Origin: Lotus japonicus
Lineage: Eukaryota > Streptophyta > Magnoliopsida > Fabales > Fabaceae
Assembly (NCBI RefSeq): GCF_012489685.1
Contig: NC_080043.1
Span: 57,310,289 to 57,374,288, forward strand
Reading direction: 5' to 3'
Length of the DNA: 64,000 nucleotides
Under the pieces are notes generated by a model. The model was given only the letters and a program-made list of their open reading frames with translations, was not told the DNA's origin and ran no database searches. How positions within the stretch are numbered: the stretch's first letter is position 1; every line of letters starts with the position of its first letter. Made by a program: the position numbers and the translations under genes. Positions 31,917 to 44,008 of this stretch are shown here, in pieces.

Positions 31917-34414
31917 AATATGTCTGGCCTAGATGCAGTTAAGTATAGAAGTGAACCTATCATTCCACGATAGAGCTTCTGACATACTTTACCACTTTTA
32001 TCTTCTTTCTCCAAAATGCATGTAGGATGCATTGGAGTCTTGGCCACTGTAGATTCCAGCATATTGAACTTCTTCAGAAGTTCTTTAGTGTACTTGCTCT
32101 GATGGATATATGTTCCTTCTGGTGTTTGATCAACTTGTATTCCCAGAAAGTACTTTAATTCTCCCATCATACTCATCTCAAATTCAGCCTGCATCATCTC
32201 AGAAAATTCTTTGCATAGAGATTGATTAGCAGAACCAAATATAATATCATCAACATAAATTTGCACAATTAAGATATCATCTTTATAAGTCTTGCAAAAA
32301 AGAGTTGTATCTACTTTACCCCTTACAAACTCATTCTCCAGAAAGAATGAGCTAAGTCTCTCATACCATGCTCTGGGAGCTTGCTTCAGACCGTAGAGTG
32401 ATTTCTTCAATTTGAACACATGGTCTGGTTTCTTTTCATCTTCAAAACCTGGGGGTTGATGAACATAGACTTCCTCTGAGATATAACCATTTAGGAAGGC
32501 ACTCTTTACGTCCATCTGATGTAGAACTATGTTGTGATTTACTGAGAAGGAGATCAACAGTCTGATTGCCTCCAGTCTTGCTACCGGAGCAAATGTTTCA
32601 GTGTAGTCTATTCCTTCCTGCTGGCTGTAGCCTTGAACAACTAGCCTTGCCTTGTTTCTGACTACATCTCCTTTCTCATTTAGCTTGTTTCTGAATACCC
32701 ATTTCGTTCCAATAACATGGACATTCTCAGGCTTCTTCACTAAGCTCCAAACATCGTTCTTGGAGTATTGATTTAATTCTTCTTCCATGGCCAGAATCCA
32801 ATCCTTGTCCTGAAGAGCTTCATCTATGGACTTGGGTTCAATTAAGGACACCAATCCTTTCAGACTCAGCAAGGTCTCTTCAGAGGGTCTGAAGGCAGAT
32901 CTGGTTCTGACTGGTTCATCTTTGTTGCCCAGAATCAATTCCTTAGGGTGAGCTGCAGTGATTCTGCTCTTCTTCAGAGTTTGTGAGTTAGAGGGACCAG
33001 CTTCTTCCTCTGGTTCATCTTCCTCTGGCTCAACTTCCTCTGGAGCTTTGCCTTTGTCAGAAACATTAATGCTTAAATCTGCAAACTTTTCAACTAGCTT
33101 TGACTGGTCAGAGTCAAGCTTATCATCAAATCTAACATGAATAGATTCTTCAATAGTCTTAGCATCGGTATTATAAAATCTAAAACCTTTAGATCTATCA
33201 GAATAACCAAGTAATAGACACTTAGAAGACTTAGCATCAAATTTATGCAATCTATCCTTAGTATTGAGAACATAACAAACACAGCCAAAAGGATGAAAAT
33301 AAGAAATGTTGGGTTTTATGTTCTTCCACAATTCATAAGGAGTCTTATTCAGAATTGGTCTCACAGAGATTCTGTTCTGAATGTAACATGCTGTATTTAC
33401 TGCCTCTGCCCAAAAGTGCTTAGCCATGCCAGTTTCTTGGAGCATGGTTCTAGCCATCTCCTGAAGAGTTCTGTTCTTCCTCTCAACAACACCATTTTGT
33501 TGAGGAGTTCTGGGACAAGAGAAATCATGTGCAATTCCATAGGAATCAAACAGACTCTCAAACTTGTCATTCTCAAACTCTCCACCATGGTCACTTCTGA
33601 CACGCACAATCCTACAAGCCTTCTCGTTTTGCACTTGAGCAATGAAGGTAGAGAACACAGCATGAGACTCATCCTTGCGGGTTAGAAACTTTACCCATGT
33701 CCAGCGGCTATAGTCATCAACGATAACCATCCCATATCTCTTGCCACCTATAGACTCAGTTTTCACTGGTCCAAAAAGGTCTATATGCAGAAGTTCCAAC
33801 GGCCTTGAGGTTGAGACAACATTCTTTGCCTTGAAAGGGACTTTTGTGAATTTGCCTTTCTGACATGCTTCACAAAGAGCGTCTGAAGCGAACTTCAGAT
33901 TGGGTAAGCCCCTGACAAGATTTAGCTTGCTCAGCTGAGAAATCTTTCTCATACTGGCATGCCCTAACCGTCTATGCCATACCCACTGCTCTTCATCAAC
34001 AGACAGAAGGCACTTCACATTCTGAGCCTCCAACTCAGATAATCTGATCTTATAAATGTTGTTCTTCCTCTTGCTGTTAAACAGAACAGAGCCATCGATC
34101 TGACTTACAGCCCGGCAGGACTTTTGATTGAATATAACATCATAACCCTTGTCAGCTAATTGACTTATAGACAATAAGTTATGTGTTAAGCCGTCTACCA
34201 ATAAAACATTGTCAATGCATGGACTACTATCTACACAAATAGTACCAGTACCAACAATTTTACCCTTTTCATTTCCTCCGAAGCCAACTTCGCCTCCAGG
34301 CTTAAGTTTCAGCTCTCGGAACATACGCTTTTCTCCCGTCATGTGACGCGAGCATCCACTGTCCAGATACCATGATTGGTGTTTCAGTGGAGCTATCAAG
34401 GATATCTGCAACAT
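31917..34414 (-). CDS. Copia pol, partial (protease, integrase, RT)
   Basis: Frame open from 34414 to the gap. Protease has [13 protein letters not shown] (residues 15-27). Integrase zinc finger: HRRLGH and CEACQKGKF (about 147-189). Integrase catalytic D212, D275 and E312 lie in [16 protein letters not shown] and [10 protein letters not shown] has YVDD at 720-723. RNase H lies beyond the gap. The frame is +1 relative to gag and overlaps the gag ORF by 113 bp, so expression would need frameshifting or this copy has an indel at the junction. Protease-integrase-RT order is diagnostic of Ty1/copia. Confidence 0.9.
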
Positions 34415-36212
34415 AGATAATCTTGTCCTTAGGTACCCACTTTCTGGGTCCTCTTTTGTTAGTTACCCCAGAGGTTCTGATCACCTTGAGTGTCTCAACA
34501 TAATATTTTAAAGGAATATTTGCATGATATTTAGTCATAGAGAAAGATCCCTTTTTAAGAGGGTTTTTAGCAATTTTAGCAGGTACAGGATCAGGCAATA
34601 TGGTACCAGAGGGAACAAAGCATTCATACAAGGATTTAGCTTTAGACACAGAAGGCTCATTTCTAATTGGTTTAGAATAGCCAATGCCATGCATTCCATT
34701 TCTGCTTACGCCATAGATCATTGAAGCCATTAAGCTTCTATCCACGCTTTTAGCTAGGAATCTTTGAAAAGACTTTTCATACTTAGATTCATTTCTACAA
34801 TCAGAGGCATCACAGGCAACAATTTCTTCTAACTTAGCAATCTGGTTCTTAAGCACAGAGTTAGAATTTACCAAAGCATGATTTTCATTTTTCAAATCAG
34901 AAATAATTTTCTCATGTTCAGAAGGAGTCTTGGAGACAGCAGATAAGTTCTTTTTCAACTTTTTATGCTTAGACAATAAAGAGTTATACTTATCCATGAT
35001 ATCAGACAAAGCATGTTTCAGTTCAGAGGTAGAGAAAGAAGCAAATACCTCATTTTCATCGTCTGAGTTAGGATCTCCTTCTGATTCTGAGTCAGAGTCA
35101 ACAGCTTCCTTTGACTCTGCTTCCTTGTCTTTGACAATTGCCATGAGTCCTTGGACTTCACCATCAGAGTCAACATCCTCTGACTCTGATTCATCAAATG
35201 TCACCATCAGACTCTTCTTCGTCTTGAAGTGCTTCTTTGGCTTCTTGTCTTTCTTCAACTTTGGACAATCACTTTTGTAGTGCCCAGATTCTTTGCACTC
35301 AAAACATGTGACTTCCTTGATTGAAGACTTCTTCTGGCCTGAGGACTCATACTTTCCTTTTGCCTTTCCAGAGCCTTTGAACTTGCTCTGCCTGTGCTTC
35401 CAGATGCGGTTGAGTCTCTTGGAGATCAGAGTCAGCTCATCTTCATCAGAATCTTCTGATGCTTCTTCAGATTCTTCTTCTTCAGCTTGAAGAGCCTTTG
35501 ACTTCTCAACCTTAGCCTTTTCAGATTTGGATTTCAAGGCTATGGACTTTTTCCTCAGATCTTGCATCTCTGAGCGTTTCAGCTCATGGCATTTCAAAAT
35601 GCTGATGAGTTCTTCTAAACTCATATTCTCAACGTCTCTCGTGAGCTCTATTGAAGTCACCAAAGGCATCCAACTTTCAGGAAGACACCTGATGACCCTT
35701 ATGACATGATCTTTTGTTGTGTAGCTCTTGTTGAGAGGTCGTATGCCAGCTACAAGCAATTGAAATCTGGAGAACATTTCTTCAATGGACTCATTTGGCT
35801 CCATGATGAAGGATTCATACTTTTGGATCAAAGACAATGCCTTTGATTCTTTGACTTTCTTGTTTCCTTCATGAGACATCTTCAGAGATTCAAAAATGCC
35901 TTTAGCAAACTCACGATTTGTAATCTTCTGGTACTCCTCATAGGAAATAGCACTTAGAAGAATTGCTCTTGCTTTGTGATGTTGTGAGTACAGCTTCTTT
36001 TGATCTGCAGTCATCTCTGACCTTGGGATCTTCTTGCCATCTGCATCAACTGGACGCTCATAGACATCCACAATAATATCCCAGAGATCTGCATCGAAAC
36101 CCAGAAAGAAACTTTCCAGTCTATCTTTCCAATATTCGAACCTTTGACCATCGAACATAGGAGGCTTTGCGTTGTAACCATCTCTTTGAGTTTCACTGGT
36201 GGTGGCAGCCAT
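34302..36212 (-). CDS. Copia gag, Sirevirus type, 636 aa
   Basis: Starts [12 protein letters not shown] at 36212, about 60 bp inside the PBS. Residues 20-220 match the copia gag (UBN2/DUF4219-like) fold. A Glu/Ser/Asp-rich segment follows, then one CCHC knuckle, [14 protein letters not shown] (303-316). After it come an acidic stretch and a coiled-coil region (about 395-470), giving the long C-terminal extension typical of Sirevirus gag. The last 35-40 residues overlap the start of pol in another frame. Confidence 0.88.
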   Translation of the reverse strand: MAATTSETQRDGYNAKPPMFDGQRFEYWKDRLESFFLGFDADLWDIIVDVYERPVDADGKKIPRSEMTADQKKLYSQHHKARAILLSAISYEEYQKITNREFAKGIFESLKMSHEGNKKVKESKALSLIQKYESFIMEPNESIEEMFSRFQLLVAGIRPLNKSYTTKDHVIRVIRCLPESWMPLVTSIELTRDVENMSLEELISILKCHELKRSEMQDLRKKSIALKSKSEKAKVEKSKALQAEEEESEEASEDSDEDELTLISKRLNRIWKHRQSKFKGSGKAKGKYESSGQKKSSIKEVTCFECKESGHYKSDCPKLKKDKKPKKHFKTKKSLMVTFDESESEDVDSDGEVQGLMAIVKDKEAESKEAVDSDSESEGDPNSDDENEVFASFSTSELKHALSDIMDKYNSLLSKHKKLKKNLSAVSKTPSEHEKIISDLKNENHALVNSNSVLKNQIAKLEEIVACDASDCRNESKYEKSFQRFLAKSVDRSLMASMIYGVSRNGMHGIGYSKPIRNEPSVSKAKSLYECFVPSGTILPDPVPAKIAKNPLKKGSFSMTKYHANIPLKYYVETLKVIRTSGVTNKRGPRKWVPKDKIIYVADILDSSTETPIMVSGQWMLASHDGRKAYVPRAET

Positions 36213-36270
36213 TGTTTTTCACACCGGCCCGGATCACTGAACACTGTTAGGTGTGGTAATCAGAACTTGC

Positions 36271-36282
36271 GCTCTGATACCA
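36271..36282 (-). other. Primer-binding site of Sirevirus copy
   Basis: Reverse complement TGGTATCAGAGC, matching initiator Met tRNA, 2 bp from the LTR. Confidence 0.9.
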
Positions 36283-36284
36283 AT

Positions 36285-37498
36285 TGAAGGTATGAAAAAC
36301 GGTAGAAAGGGGGGGGGGGTTTGAATAACGTTTTCAGAACAAAACTTCCACCTTAAAGATTTTGACAAATCTTTCGAGAACTTAAGTGCTAAAGATAAGA
36401 GATAGAAAAGCACACAAGGATTTTATCCTGGTTCACTTGATAAATCACTCAAGCTACTCCAGTCCACCCGTTAAGGTGATTTCTTCCTTCTTAGAATGAA
36501 GGCAATCCACTAATCAGGTAAGAGTTACAACTGCACTTGAAACCTACAAGTGACTAACAATTACACTGACTTAGCTCACACTAAGATTCACTCTCTTAGT
36601 CTTCTCTAGGATCCGATCAACCTTGATCTCCTAAAGGAAATAAACAAACTGTTTATCAAAGAATTGTTTACAAGAGATTTGCTTCTAAAAAGCTAATAGT
36701 AAACACAATGAATTTCAGATGAAAGAAAGCTTAGAATATTTTGAATATGTCTTGCGCGTATATGTGTTTCTTTCTAACCGCTTCTTTCAATCTTCAGCCT
36801 CTATATATACTCCAAGGATTAGGGTTGAGCGTTGCATGGGAAATGCTACCGTTGGAGGGCAGTTCTGGAAAATCCAGCTTCTGCTGTGGCTGAGAACGTT
36901 AGGTAGGTCGTCAGGAAGGTACACTTGCTTTTGTACTTGGATAGCGACTTGACCTTTTAACCTAGGAGACTTCTGATCAGGGGAATACTTCATATTGGAA
37001 CTTGTGAAGCCGGTTGATCAGAGTCAGAGGGAAAGCACAGATCCTCTGACCATTGTATCTTCTGATTCTGAACTCAGAGGGAAGAACATGGCCTTCAGAG
37101 TTTCTTGCTTCTGGACTTCAGAGTTTCCACTATTCAGCTTCTGGATCTTCAGAGTCTTCTACACCATCAGAACATCTGAACCTTCAGTGTTTCTTGGTTA
37201 TCAGAACTTCTGGATCTTCAGAGCTTCTAGCGACTGAGTCCACATCAGAGTTTGTATAGCTTCAGAACTTCTGAAGCTTTTCCACTGTTCATACTGAACA
37301 TGGTGAATGCGAAAGCGTTGCTTGGGTTACCCTTTATACACAGTGCTTCTGATTTGTGTGAGATTGAGTTGAGGTCAGAGCCTGTAAATAGCACACTCAG
37401 AAAAACACGTTAGAGTACCACAATTGTTCATATCAAAAGGTTAACTTGTAATCATCAAAACATAGAGTTGTACTACTAGATCAAAACTTGATCTTACA
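36285..37498 (-). repeat. 5' LTR of right Sirevirus copy (1214 bp)
   Basis: Plus-strand reading begins TGAAGGTATG and ends CTTACA. It has an 11-12 base G-run near 36310 that is only about six bases in the left LTR. Confidence 0.93.
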
Positions 37499-38377
37499 AC
37501 GTATAGTGGAAATGCCGATCCAAAGGAACACCTGCTTTATTTCAACATGAAAATGGTAATTAGCGCGGCTTCCGACGCGGTGAAATGCAGGATGTTCCCG
37601 TCGACGTTTAAAGGCACAACCATGGCTTGGTTTACGACTCTACCTCGGGGATCTATTACAAATTTTTGCGACTTCTCATCGAAGTTCCTCGTTCAATTCT
37701 CTGCGAGCAAAACCAAGCAGGTTACCATCGATGATCTGTACAACGTCCGCCAATCAGAGGGCGAAACTTTGAAACAATATGTGAAGCGATTCAGTGTAGC
37801 GTCTATTAAGATTGAGGAGTCGGAACCATATGCTTGCGCGCACGCTTTCAAGAACGGACTGCAGCCGGGAAAGCTGAACAGTAAGTTGAGCCGTAAGCCG
37901 GCTCGGTCGATGGCAGAAATTCGAGCGCAGGCGAACACCTACATCTTGGATGAGGAGGATGATGCTTTCAAAAAGAAGCGTGCAAAGATGGAGAAGGATG
38001 GCGATCAGAGGGACGCATCTTCAGAAGGAAAACAAAGTAAGGAGAAAGGGGAAGGCAGTAAGCGGCGAGACAGGAAAGTAAAGCCAGGGGAGAAAGTCGT
38101 GAAGGAGCCGTTGTATCCTAGGAAGGAAAGTTTCGAGCGCCGGCGCCTGTGGCATCAAGCCGATTCTCGCCGGCGAGAGGAGTCGGGAAAAAGTCTAAGT
38201 GCACATTTGGCAGAGCTACTTCGGGAGGTCAAGGCAACGCATGCAGTTGAAGAGGGCGAGAAGGAGGCAAACCCGCCTCGGGCGGCGGTGGACAAGACAA
38301 AGTGGTGCGAGTACCATCGCTCGGTGGGTCATGACACTGGAGATTGTTTCACATTGAAAACGAGATTGAAAGACTAA
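37499..38377 (+). pseudogene. Tat-type gag, 5' truncated and frameshifted
   Basis: Opens at the copia junction with YSGNADPKEHLLYFN, followed by the gag core (MAWFTTLPRGSI, FLVQFSAS, ESEPYACAHAFKNGL). It then becomes Lys/Glu-rich and ends with a CCHC-like CEYHRSVGHDTGDC typical of this lineage. A one-base loss in an A-run near 38360 shifts the frame just after this motif; the downstream frame continues at 38344. Confidence 0.82.
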
Positions 38378-39270
38378 TCCGGGCGGGACGCTCGCAGTTG
38401 AATGACCGAGGCGACCGTTGGCAAGGCGAACGACAGCAGGGAAATCGTTATAAAGGAGGCCGTCAACAGGATGATCGCAGGCGGGACGATCGCCGTCGGA
38501 CACCAACCACTGACAAGAAGGGGACGTTGGCGACGAGAAAGAAGGGGGCTGAAGAAACCTTCAACAAAGATCTTGAACCGCCGGTTGGGACAATAAATAC
38601 AATCGCGGGCGGTTTTGGTGGAGGCGGCGACACATCCTCGGCCAGACGACGACATGTAAGGGCGGTGACTTCAGTGCAAGAGTATGCAACCCCATTCAGT
38701 TTTCATCACCCAGATATCGTGATATCGTCAGCAGACTTCGAGGGGATCAAGACACATAAAGATGATCCTGTGGTAGTAATGGTAAGGATCAATAGTTTTA
38801 ATGTGCGAAGAGTTCTCTTGGATCAGGGAAGCTCTGCGGATATTATTTACGGTGATGCGTTCGACCAGTTGGGACTGGCCGATAAAGACTTGATGTCGTA
38901 CAATGGGACTCTGGCAGGCTTCTCAGGAGAGCAGGTTTGGGTGCGTGGCTACTTGGATTTAGACACGGTTTTTGGCATTGATGAGAACGCCAAGCTTTTG
39001 CGTGTAAGGTATTTGGTATTGCAGGTTGTGGCATCATACAATGTCATCATCGGACGGAACACGCTAAATCGTCTCTGCGCAGTGATTTCAACAGCTCACC
39101 TGGCGGTGAAGTATCCACTAAACTGCGGAAAGGTGGGAAAGATTGTAGTAGATCAGCGAAGGGCGAGGGAGAGCTATAACAATTGCCTTAGTTTATATGG
39201 AAATAAGGGATCCGGCGAGGGACACAGGTGCCACGAGATCGAGGTCTTAGAAGGTGATCGAGTTCGGTAG
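38344..39270 (+). pseudogene. Tat-type protease region
   Basis: In the frame after the gag shift: a short basic Arg/Asp-rich linker, then FSFHHPDIVISSADFEG and the aspartic protease with DQGSSADIIY at about residues 159-168, and NVIIGRNTLNRL. The remnant continues to a stop at 39270. The usual polyprotein would run on to RT. Confidence 0.8.
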
Positions 39271-39306
39271 GGCGTACAGGACCAGGGGCGAAGCGGCCCA
39301 GGAAGG

Positions 39307-39978
39307 TTGGAGCAAATGGTTGATCGAAAGATAGAGAGATTGAGGAGCAGCCAAAGTCAGGGAAGGCTAGATGGCAGGACAGGGAGAGATGGACAGTTCA
39401 CTGATGCTCATGCGGAGGAGCGCTGGGTGAACGTAATAGGGGACTTGGAAATGTACAAATTCAGCAGAGGAGTGCTGGCGATCGAGCTCAGGCTCACGCC
39501 TAGTCAGGAAAGACGCCTAGAGAAGCTGGTAGAGGACAATTTTGACCTCTTTAGTTGGAGTTAGAAGGATGCGGCGCTTTGGGGGTTGCCAAGATTCAGG
39601 AAGCCGACTCTCTTGAGTACGGGCCAAGAGGAGAGGAAGAGAAAAGGGCCAGCGATGCAAGGAATGGGTCAGCTGAACCTCCAGCGGGGTGGCGACGAAC
39701 GAAGTGGTCACAAGGCACTTGAGCAACCTCGAAACAAGCCGAGGAAAGGGAAAAGGAGCCGAGCGTGTCGCCGCACAGGCAAGGAAAAGGGAAAGGCAGG
39801 ATATTGGAAACCAGTAAGGTCAGCAATTTCTAAACCTAGAACAACTCAGCACGACAAGCAAAGAAACGAGTTAAGTGAAGTTTTCCGCTACTATGGGGCG
39901 AGCTGGCGAGAAGGTCGGCCTCGCAACAACAACGAGTGGGAGGCAAGAACATCGGGTTTGAAGGGTGTGGTGCTCTGA
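39307..39978 (+). pseudogene. Tat-type pol remnant and rearranged tail
   Basis: 39307-39564 ends in LTPSQERRLEKLVEDNFDLFSWS, the short segment that normally leads into RT, and then stops at TAG. 39586-39978 is an open frame rich in Lys, Arg and Gly with no recognisable domain. RT, RNase H and integrase are absent, pointing to an internal deletion. Confidence 0.6.
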
Positions 39979-40199
39979 TCCAGGGGCTAGAGACAAGAGC
40001 AAGGGCGCTGCAAGGAAACGAAGGAGCTATGACAAAAATAAAGATGCACTCTTTTTCTCCACCACGGGAGTTTTTTAACGAGGCATCCCTCGCATGTAAA
40101 ATCTTTTTTACAAATCAGATACAAAAGGATATTCTCAGCAATACTCCTAACTCAACTAAGTTATCACGGTCGCCCGGTGGGAAAAATTCCCTGAAGGTG

Positions 40200-40700
40200 G
40201 CGATCCCAACACGACCTTGATGTCTGGGGATCGCTCGGGAAAGTCCGGCGCGAACCGCTGCTACTCGTTGGCGATGTGTGCGGATAAGTTACTTATCCCA
40301 AAAGCCTCCCCGAAATATGGGCGAGCAAAACCTCCCCGAAATATGGGCGAGAACTCAAAACTAGGCTAAGTCTCGGGCAACCCACATGGCCATTGGGACC
40401 CCAGCAACTATAAGTCCTCGCCAGGACAAAACTGGCAAGGCCATACCTGATCTTACGGGAAACATGGTGTGAGCAAAGCCTCGGTTCAAAACTGAGCAAA
40501 AGTCCTAGTTTTCTTTGGCACACATTCAAAATCGCTACACGAAACTTAAACTTAAAGGCGTAAAACGAACACGAGGACAAAATATGGCAGGGCGGTGAAT
40601 AGAAGTAGACAGAAGGAACTGCAACAAATTTTCATTCATAACTAAGCCCGCAGAGCAATATTAATTACAAAAGGGGTAAGGAAAAATCGATACAAAATAC
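40200..40700. other. Non-coding 3' region of Tat-type element
   Basis: No ORF with support. Contains two direct copies of a 24-25 base unit around 40310-40350 with the core CCTCCCCGAAATATGGGCGA. Confidence 0.5.
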
Positions 40701-41563
40701 TCAAACTGCATTAACATTTTCTGCTCTTCTTTCGTTTTCAGCAGCAAAAAAGTATGCAGCGTTGAAGCCTGGAGGATCATCAGGGCCGACCAAACCCTCG
40801 GGGGTGACTTTCTTGAAGGCTCTCATCCCGCTGAGATCTATTCCTTCATAAAGATATTGGACCTGGGCTTTAGAGAGGAAGAAACCGCGGCCACACTCTT
40901 CCACAGCCTCTACAGCAGCTTCGACCTCCAACCTCATTCGAAGGGTTTTGGCTTCGGAGGCCGCCCGGGCTTCCGCCTCCGCAACAGCTTTGGCCTTTAC
41001 TTCCAGCTGGGTTCTCACCGCAGCGAGAGACTTGTTCGACAACGCCAAGTCGCTACGGAAGGACGCGAGCTCCTTGTCTATGGCGACACAAGCTGCCCTA
41101 CTCACGACAATTGCCCCGACCCTCGCCTTCAACTCCTTCTGCATGTCGTCCAACTCGTCCTCCAAGTCCTCCACTCTCCCTTCACAAGTGGATAAGTCAG
41201 TCTCACGATCGTTCATCTAAATACCCAAGTTGTTCAGCTTAATTACCTAGGCCGCCACCTGGGTCAACAACTTGCCACGCTCACCGTACGCTTCGAGCGT
41301 GGCAAGACGATAACTCTCAGCCTTCTAACGGAGTTCCTCGACTTCAGCGGTGGAGGCCGAATCCTGGGATAACTTGGCAAAAAGGTACCCCGCGCGAAGG
41401 AGACTCGAGATGGCATCTTGTGCCACACCATCAAGGTCAGGATTCTCAGCTCCTTTCATACTACCAAAGAAAGGGTCAGTCAGCATAAAATCGACGGGGG
41501 CGGAGACGCGGGGACACTGCTTTGAGAACGGGAAGATTTTTTAGTACGGCGTTGGGAAGTCAT
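40701..41563 (-). pseudogene. Antisense ORF (aORF) of Tat-type element, decayed
   Basis: On the strand opposite to gag. ATG at 41563 opens a short Ser/Arg-rich start; a frame change lies near 41490; the main frame from 41486 reads to 40701. Three TAG stops fall before the last open part (40701-41216), which is a long Ala/Glu/Arg coiled coil (LEVKAKAVAEAEARAASEAK) followed by VQYLYEGIDLSGMRAFKKV. An additional antisense ORF between pol and the 3' LTR is known in Tat lineage elements such as Retand and Grande, and the position agrees. The stops are most simply explained by CAG to TAG changes. Confidence 0.7.
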
Positions 41564-41909
41564 TTTTGCTAAGGGTGAAGTAAGAGCGAAGATGGGAGAG
41601 GATGCTAGGGTGTCAGCTTTTTGCAGGGTATGAGGATTCCGAAGGTGGGGAATGACAGGATAAAGGGGAATTTAAAAGATGAGGTGAGTAACGGTTGGGA
41701 AATCGTGTCCCATCATGACGAGGTGAAATGATTACTCAGGGAAAAGCGATGCGGATTTTGGGGAATGAGAACGGCGCATTAAATGAGAAGTTGCCACGGT
41801 TGAAGCCCATTGGTTTGAATTCAAATAGACAAGCTTTATCATGACTCGAAGGGACATTTCGGGAATAGCGGTTAAGATTCTACGGATTCGCTGACCTTTG
41901 TGTTTTTTC

Positions 41910-42560
41910 AGCACGTTACATGTGGCTTACACACGTCAAGCCACCGTGGTCCATGGAGATTACAACTGGTGCAGGGCGAGAAGAACAAGCACTGTCGCCA
42001 CGAGCCTACCTGTGGACTCGTGGGATCAGAGGAGTCTATTAGGAAGATCAAAATATTAGTCTTAGGCTTTACTTACCAAGCCATGTTGGCTATTGTCTTG
42101 AATTACTAGACTCTAGCGTTGGTTAGTTTTTCGTGATTGTCGCCCCAGTTATTTAAGACACTCTCAGCTCTCATGCTTCGAGCTCGGTGTCTTGTGGACT
42201 GGACGAGACCCCAAGGGACCTCGCCCAGGGACGTTTGTCTGGGGGCGACGCACGAGCCAGAGAGTTGTGCCTTCTCCCAGGAGGCCCAACTGGCCCACTA
42301 AGGGTGGTTAGGAATGCTAAACCCAGCCCCAAGTTTATAAGTAGGGGGCGGGTATCAATTGTAAGGGACTCTGAGCTCATTTGAGAAATAACAAGCTTGA
42401 AATTCAGTTACTCTCTCTCTCTCTCTCTAAGCGGTTACGCTCTAAATTATCTCTAGATTCTCACATCACGATCCTTTCACTCTAAGTACCATACCTCATC
42501 TCTATGCTCTTGGATAGAACATATTCATATCTTCATTAATCATTGTTCGTTCTCGTCCAA
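41910..42560 (+). repeat. LTR-like promoter segment of Tat-type element
   Basis: Has a TTTATAAGTAGGGG box near 42336, a leader-like CT-rich stretch with a (CT)n run at 42411-42429, and no ORF. It probably represents the 3' LTR, but the exact ends and target duplication could not be fixed. Confidence 0.45.
42411..42429. repeat. (CT)n microsatellite
   Basis: About nine CT units in the leader-like part of the preceding LTR-like segment. Confidence 0.85.
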
Positions 42561-42616
42561 ACTTCAAAAAGTAAGTTGGGCTCACATATCACAACTCTCT
42601 CTTCTTTAAAGTAGGC

Positions 42617-42790
42617 GAGTAATGATACATTCACACCTCACTTTTTATTCCATCTCATTTCCACACATTTTTCTTCCTAGCTTTATTTTCATTTTCGGTT
42701 AAATCACAAATCATATCACTCATTTCTCCCCTTTCTCTTCCTATTTATGTAAGGTGGAGGTGGAAATGAGATGTTTACACAACATTATTC
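42617..42790. mobile_element. MULE-type MITE, copy 1 (174 bp)
   Basis: Flanked by a perfect 9-bp duplication aaagtaggc (42608-42616 and 42791-42799). Ends are GAGTAATGAT and, reversed, GAATAATGTT. A second copy with the same ends and interior is at 57590-57762. A 9-10 bp duplication and the inverted ends fit Mutator-like MITEs. No coding capacity. Confidence 0.85.
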
Positions 42791-43880
42791 AAAGTAGGCT
42801 ATCAAAATAAAAGTGAGTGACCTCTCTCTCTCTTCAAATTCTCTGTGTGGATACTCTCTATTGAAGTACCTCCCAACAAACATAACGTAAAAATATATGA
42901 TAGAATAAGATAAAATTTCAAAGTACCTCCCACCGAACAGAGCGTAAAGTTTTGATAGTATAAGATAAACAACGGTGATTCACAAACAACTCTACAGGGG
43001 CTGATCACTTTGAATATCTCATTTTTTGGCGATTTTTGACCGCCACAAATTGAAAAGTCGTTGTGACAGTCAAAAACCTCCATAAAATGAGGTGTCCAAA
43101 ATGGTCAACGATGTAACTATGCCTACCAATCATTTTTTTAAGATAAAACTTATATAACTTTTTCCTTCAAAAAAAAAACTTATATAACTTCTTAATATGC
43201 ATTTCATTCTTTCAAAAAAAAAAATGCATTTCATTAATTTTTCAATTATGAGTTCAAAAAAAATCTTTTTCAATTATGCAAGTGACATGTGTTACTTTTT
43301 TAAATAAAAGGCAAATAAATTATTTTCTTGAGATAATCAATTTATGACACTTAAATTTCACTCAGCTACAGCTTACAGTTACAGACAGCAACACTCCACC
43401 GCCATGAAGCAAGCAAGGCAGAGTTGAGTCTACGTTTCAAGTGAAGAGATGACTGGTTAGCTTTGTGATGTGACCCGACCCGGAGATTGATGTCGACGGT
43501 GGTCAACCGACCAGTGTACCACCCATTTCGTCGCCGGAACAAGAGGCCGGTGGCATGGCCGGTGTATCTTGCGGCGGCGGCTTCTCCTCCAACCGAATCT
43601 TCAGGTACCTGATTTTTTTTTGTACACACTGCAATCATCGATTTATCATCACTGAAACAAAATCATTGGTCTAGTTCATATTTGACTCAAACACGTTCTT
43701 GTCTTGCGTCTTCTCAATTATCCGAGGTTTGCTCTTTTTTCTTGTTGCTCATTTCCAATTTTTACACGTGAATAAGTGAGTGATGTGGAAGAGAGCGTGA
43801 AAACAGTGTTGTCTGCTCAACGGTCAACTCGGTGGTCATAGAGTTGACCGAGATTTCAGCCACACAAGTTAAACTATCTA
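42791..43880. other. Intergenic region upstream of GRAS gene
   Basis: Mostly AT-rich with short direct repeats (AAGTACCTCCCA at about 42862 and 42921) and A/T runs. A GC-rich island at 43490-43612 could encode 40 residues from ATG 43490 and ends at a CAG/GTACCTG donor-like site, but no second exon was found, so it is not called as a gene. Confidence 0.5.
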
Positions 43881-43892
43881 GATTAGCCACTC

Positions 43893-43902
43893 ATATATAT
43901 AT
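43893..43902 (+). promoter_or_regulatory. TATA box of GRAS gene
   Basis: TATATATATT about 107 bp upstream of the ATG at 44009, giving a predicted 5' UTR of about 80 nt. Confidence 0.55.
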
Positions 43903-44008
43903 TCAAGCCTCACTCACTCAACCAGTGTGCAACAAGCTAGTTAATTTCCCCTTTACCAACCTCAAAATCTCTTATTTTCTCTTTATATAACAACCCAGTA
44001 ATTCATAG

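Larger units (their letters stand above)
31917..37498 (-). mobile_element. Sirevirus-type copia, 5' portion (right of gap)
   Basis: Minus-strand 5' LTR (36285-37498), PBS (36271-36282), gag and most of pol. It sits in the gag region of a Tat-type gypsy; the bases right of the LTR, acgta, do not match ggatc left of the other LTR. This supports a separate insertion from the left portion. Confidence 0.88.
37499..42560 (+). mobile_element. Gutted Tat-type Ty3/gypsy element
   Basis: Contains the gag, protease and antisense ORF of a Tat/Retand-like lineage, but no RT, RNase H or integrase; these appear deleted after 39560. The 5' part is cut off by the copia LTR at 37498, which interrupts gag codons. 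The right boundary is approximate, at the end of an LTR-like segment with a TATA-like box. Confidence 0.75.

Noticed and set aside
25253..37498. One complete copia of about 12 kb
   Set aside because: Outer flanks do not match, and the sequence on both sides of the gap is the same segment with mismatches. Two copies are more likely.
37499..42560. Autonomous Ogre/Tat element
   Set aside because: No RT, RNase H or integrase motif was found in any frame between protease and the antisense ORF.
43490..43612. First exon of a small basic protein
   Set aside because: There is a good ATG frame and a donor-like site, but no second exon, promoter or homologue was recognised; kept only as a note in the intergenic entry.
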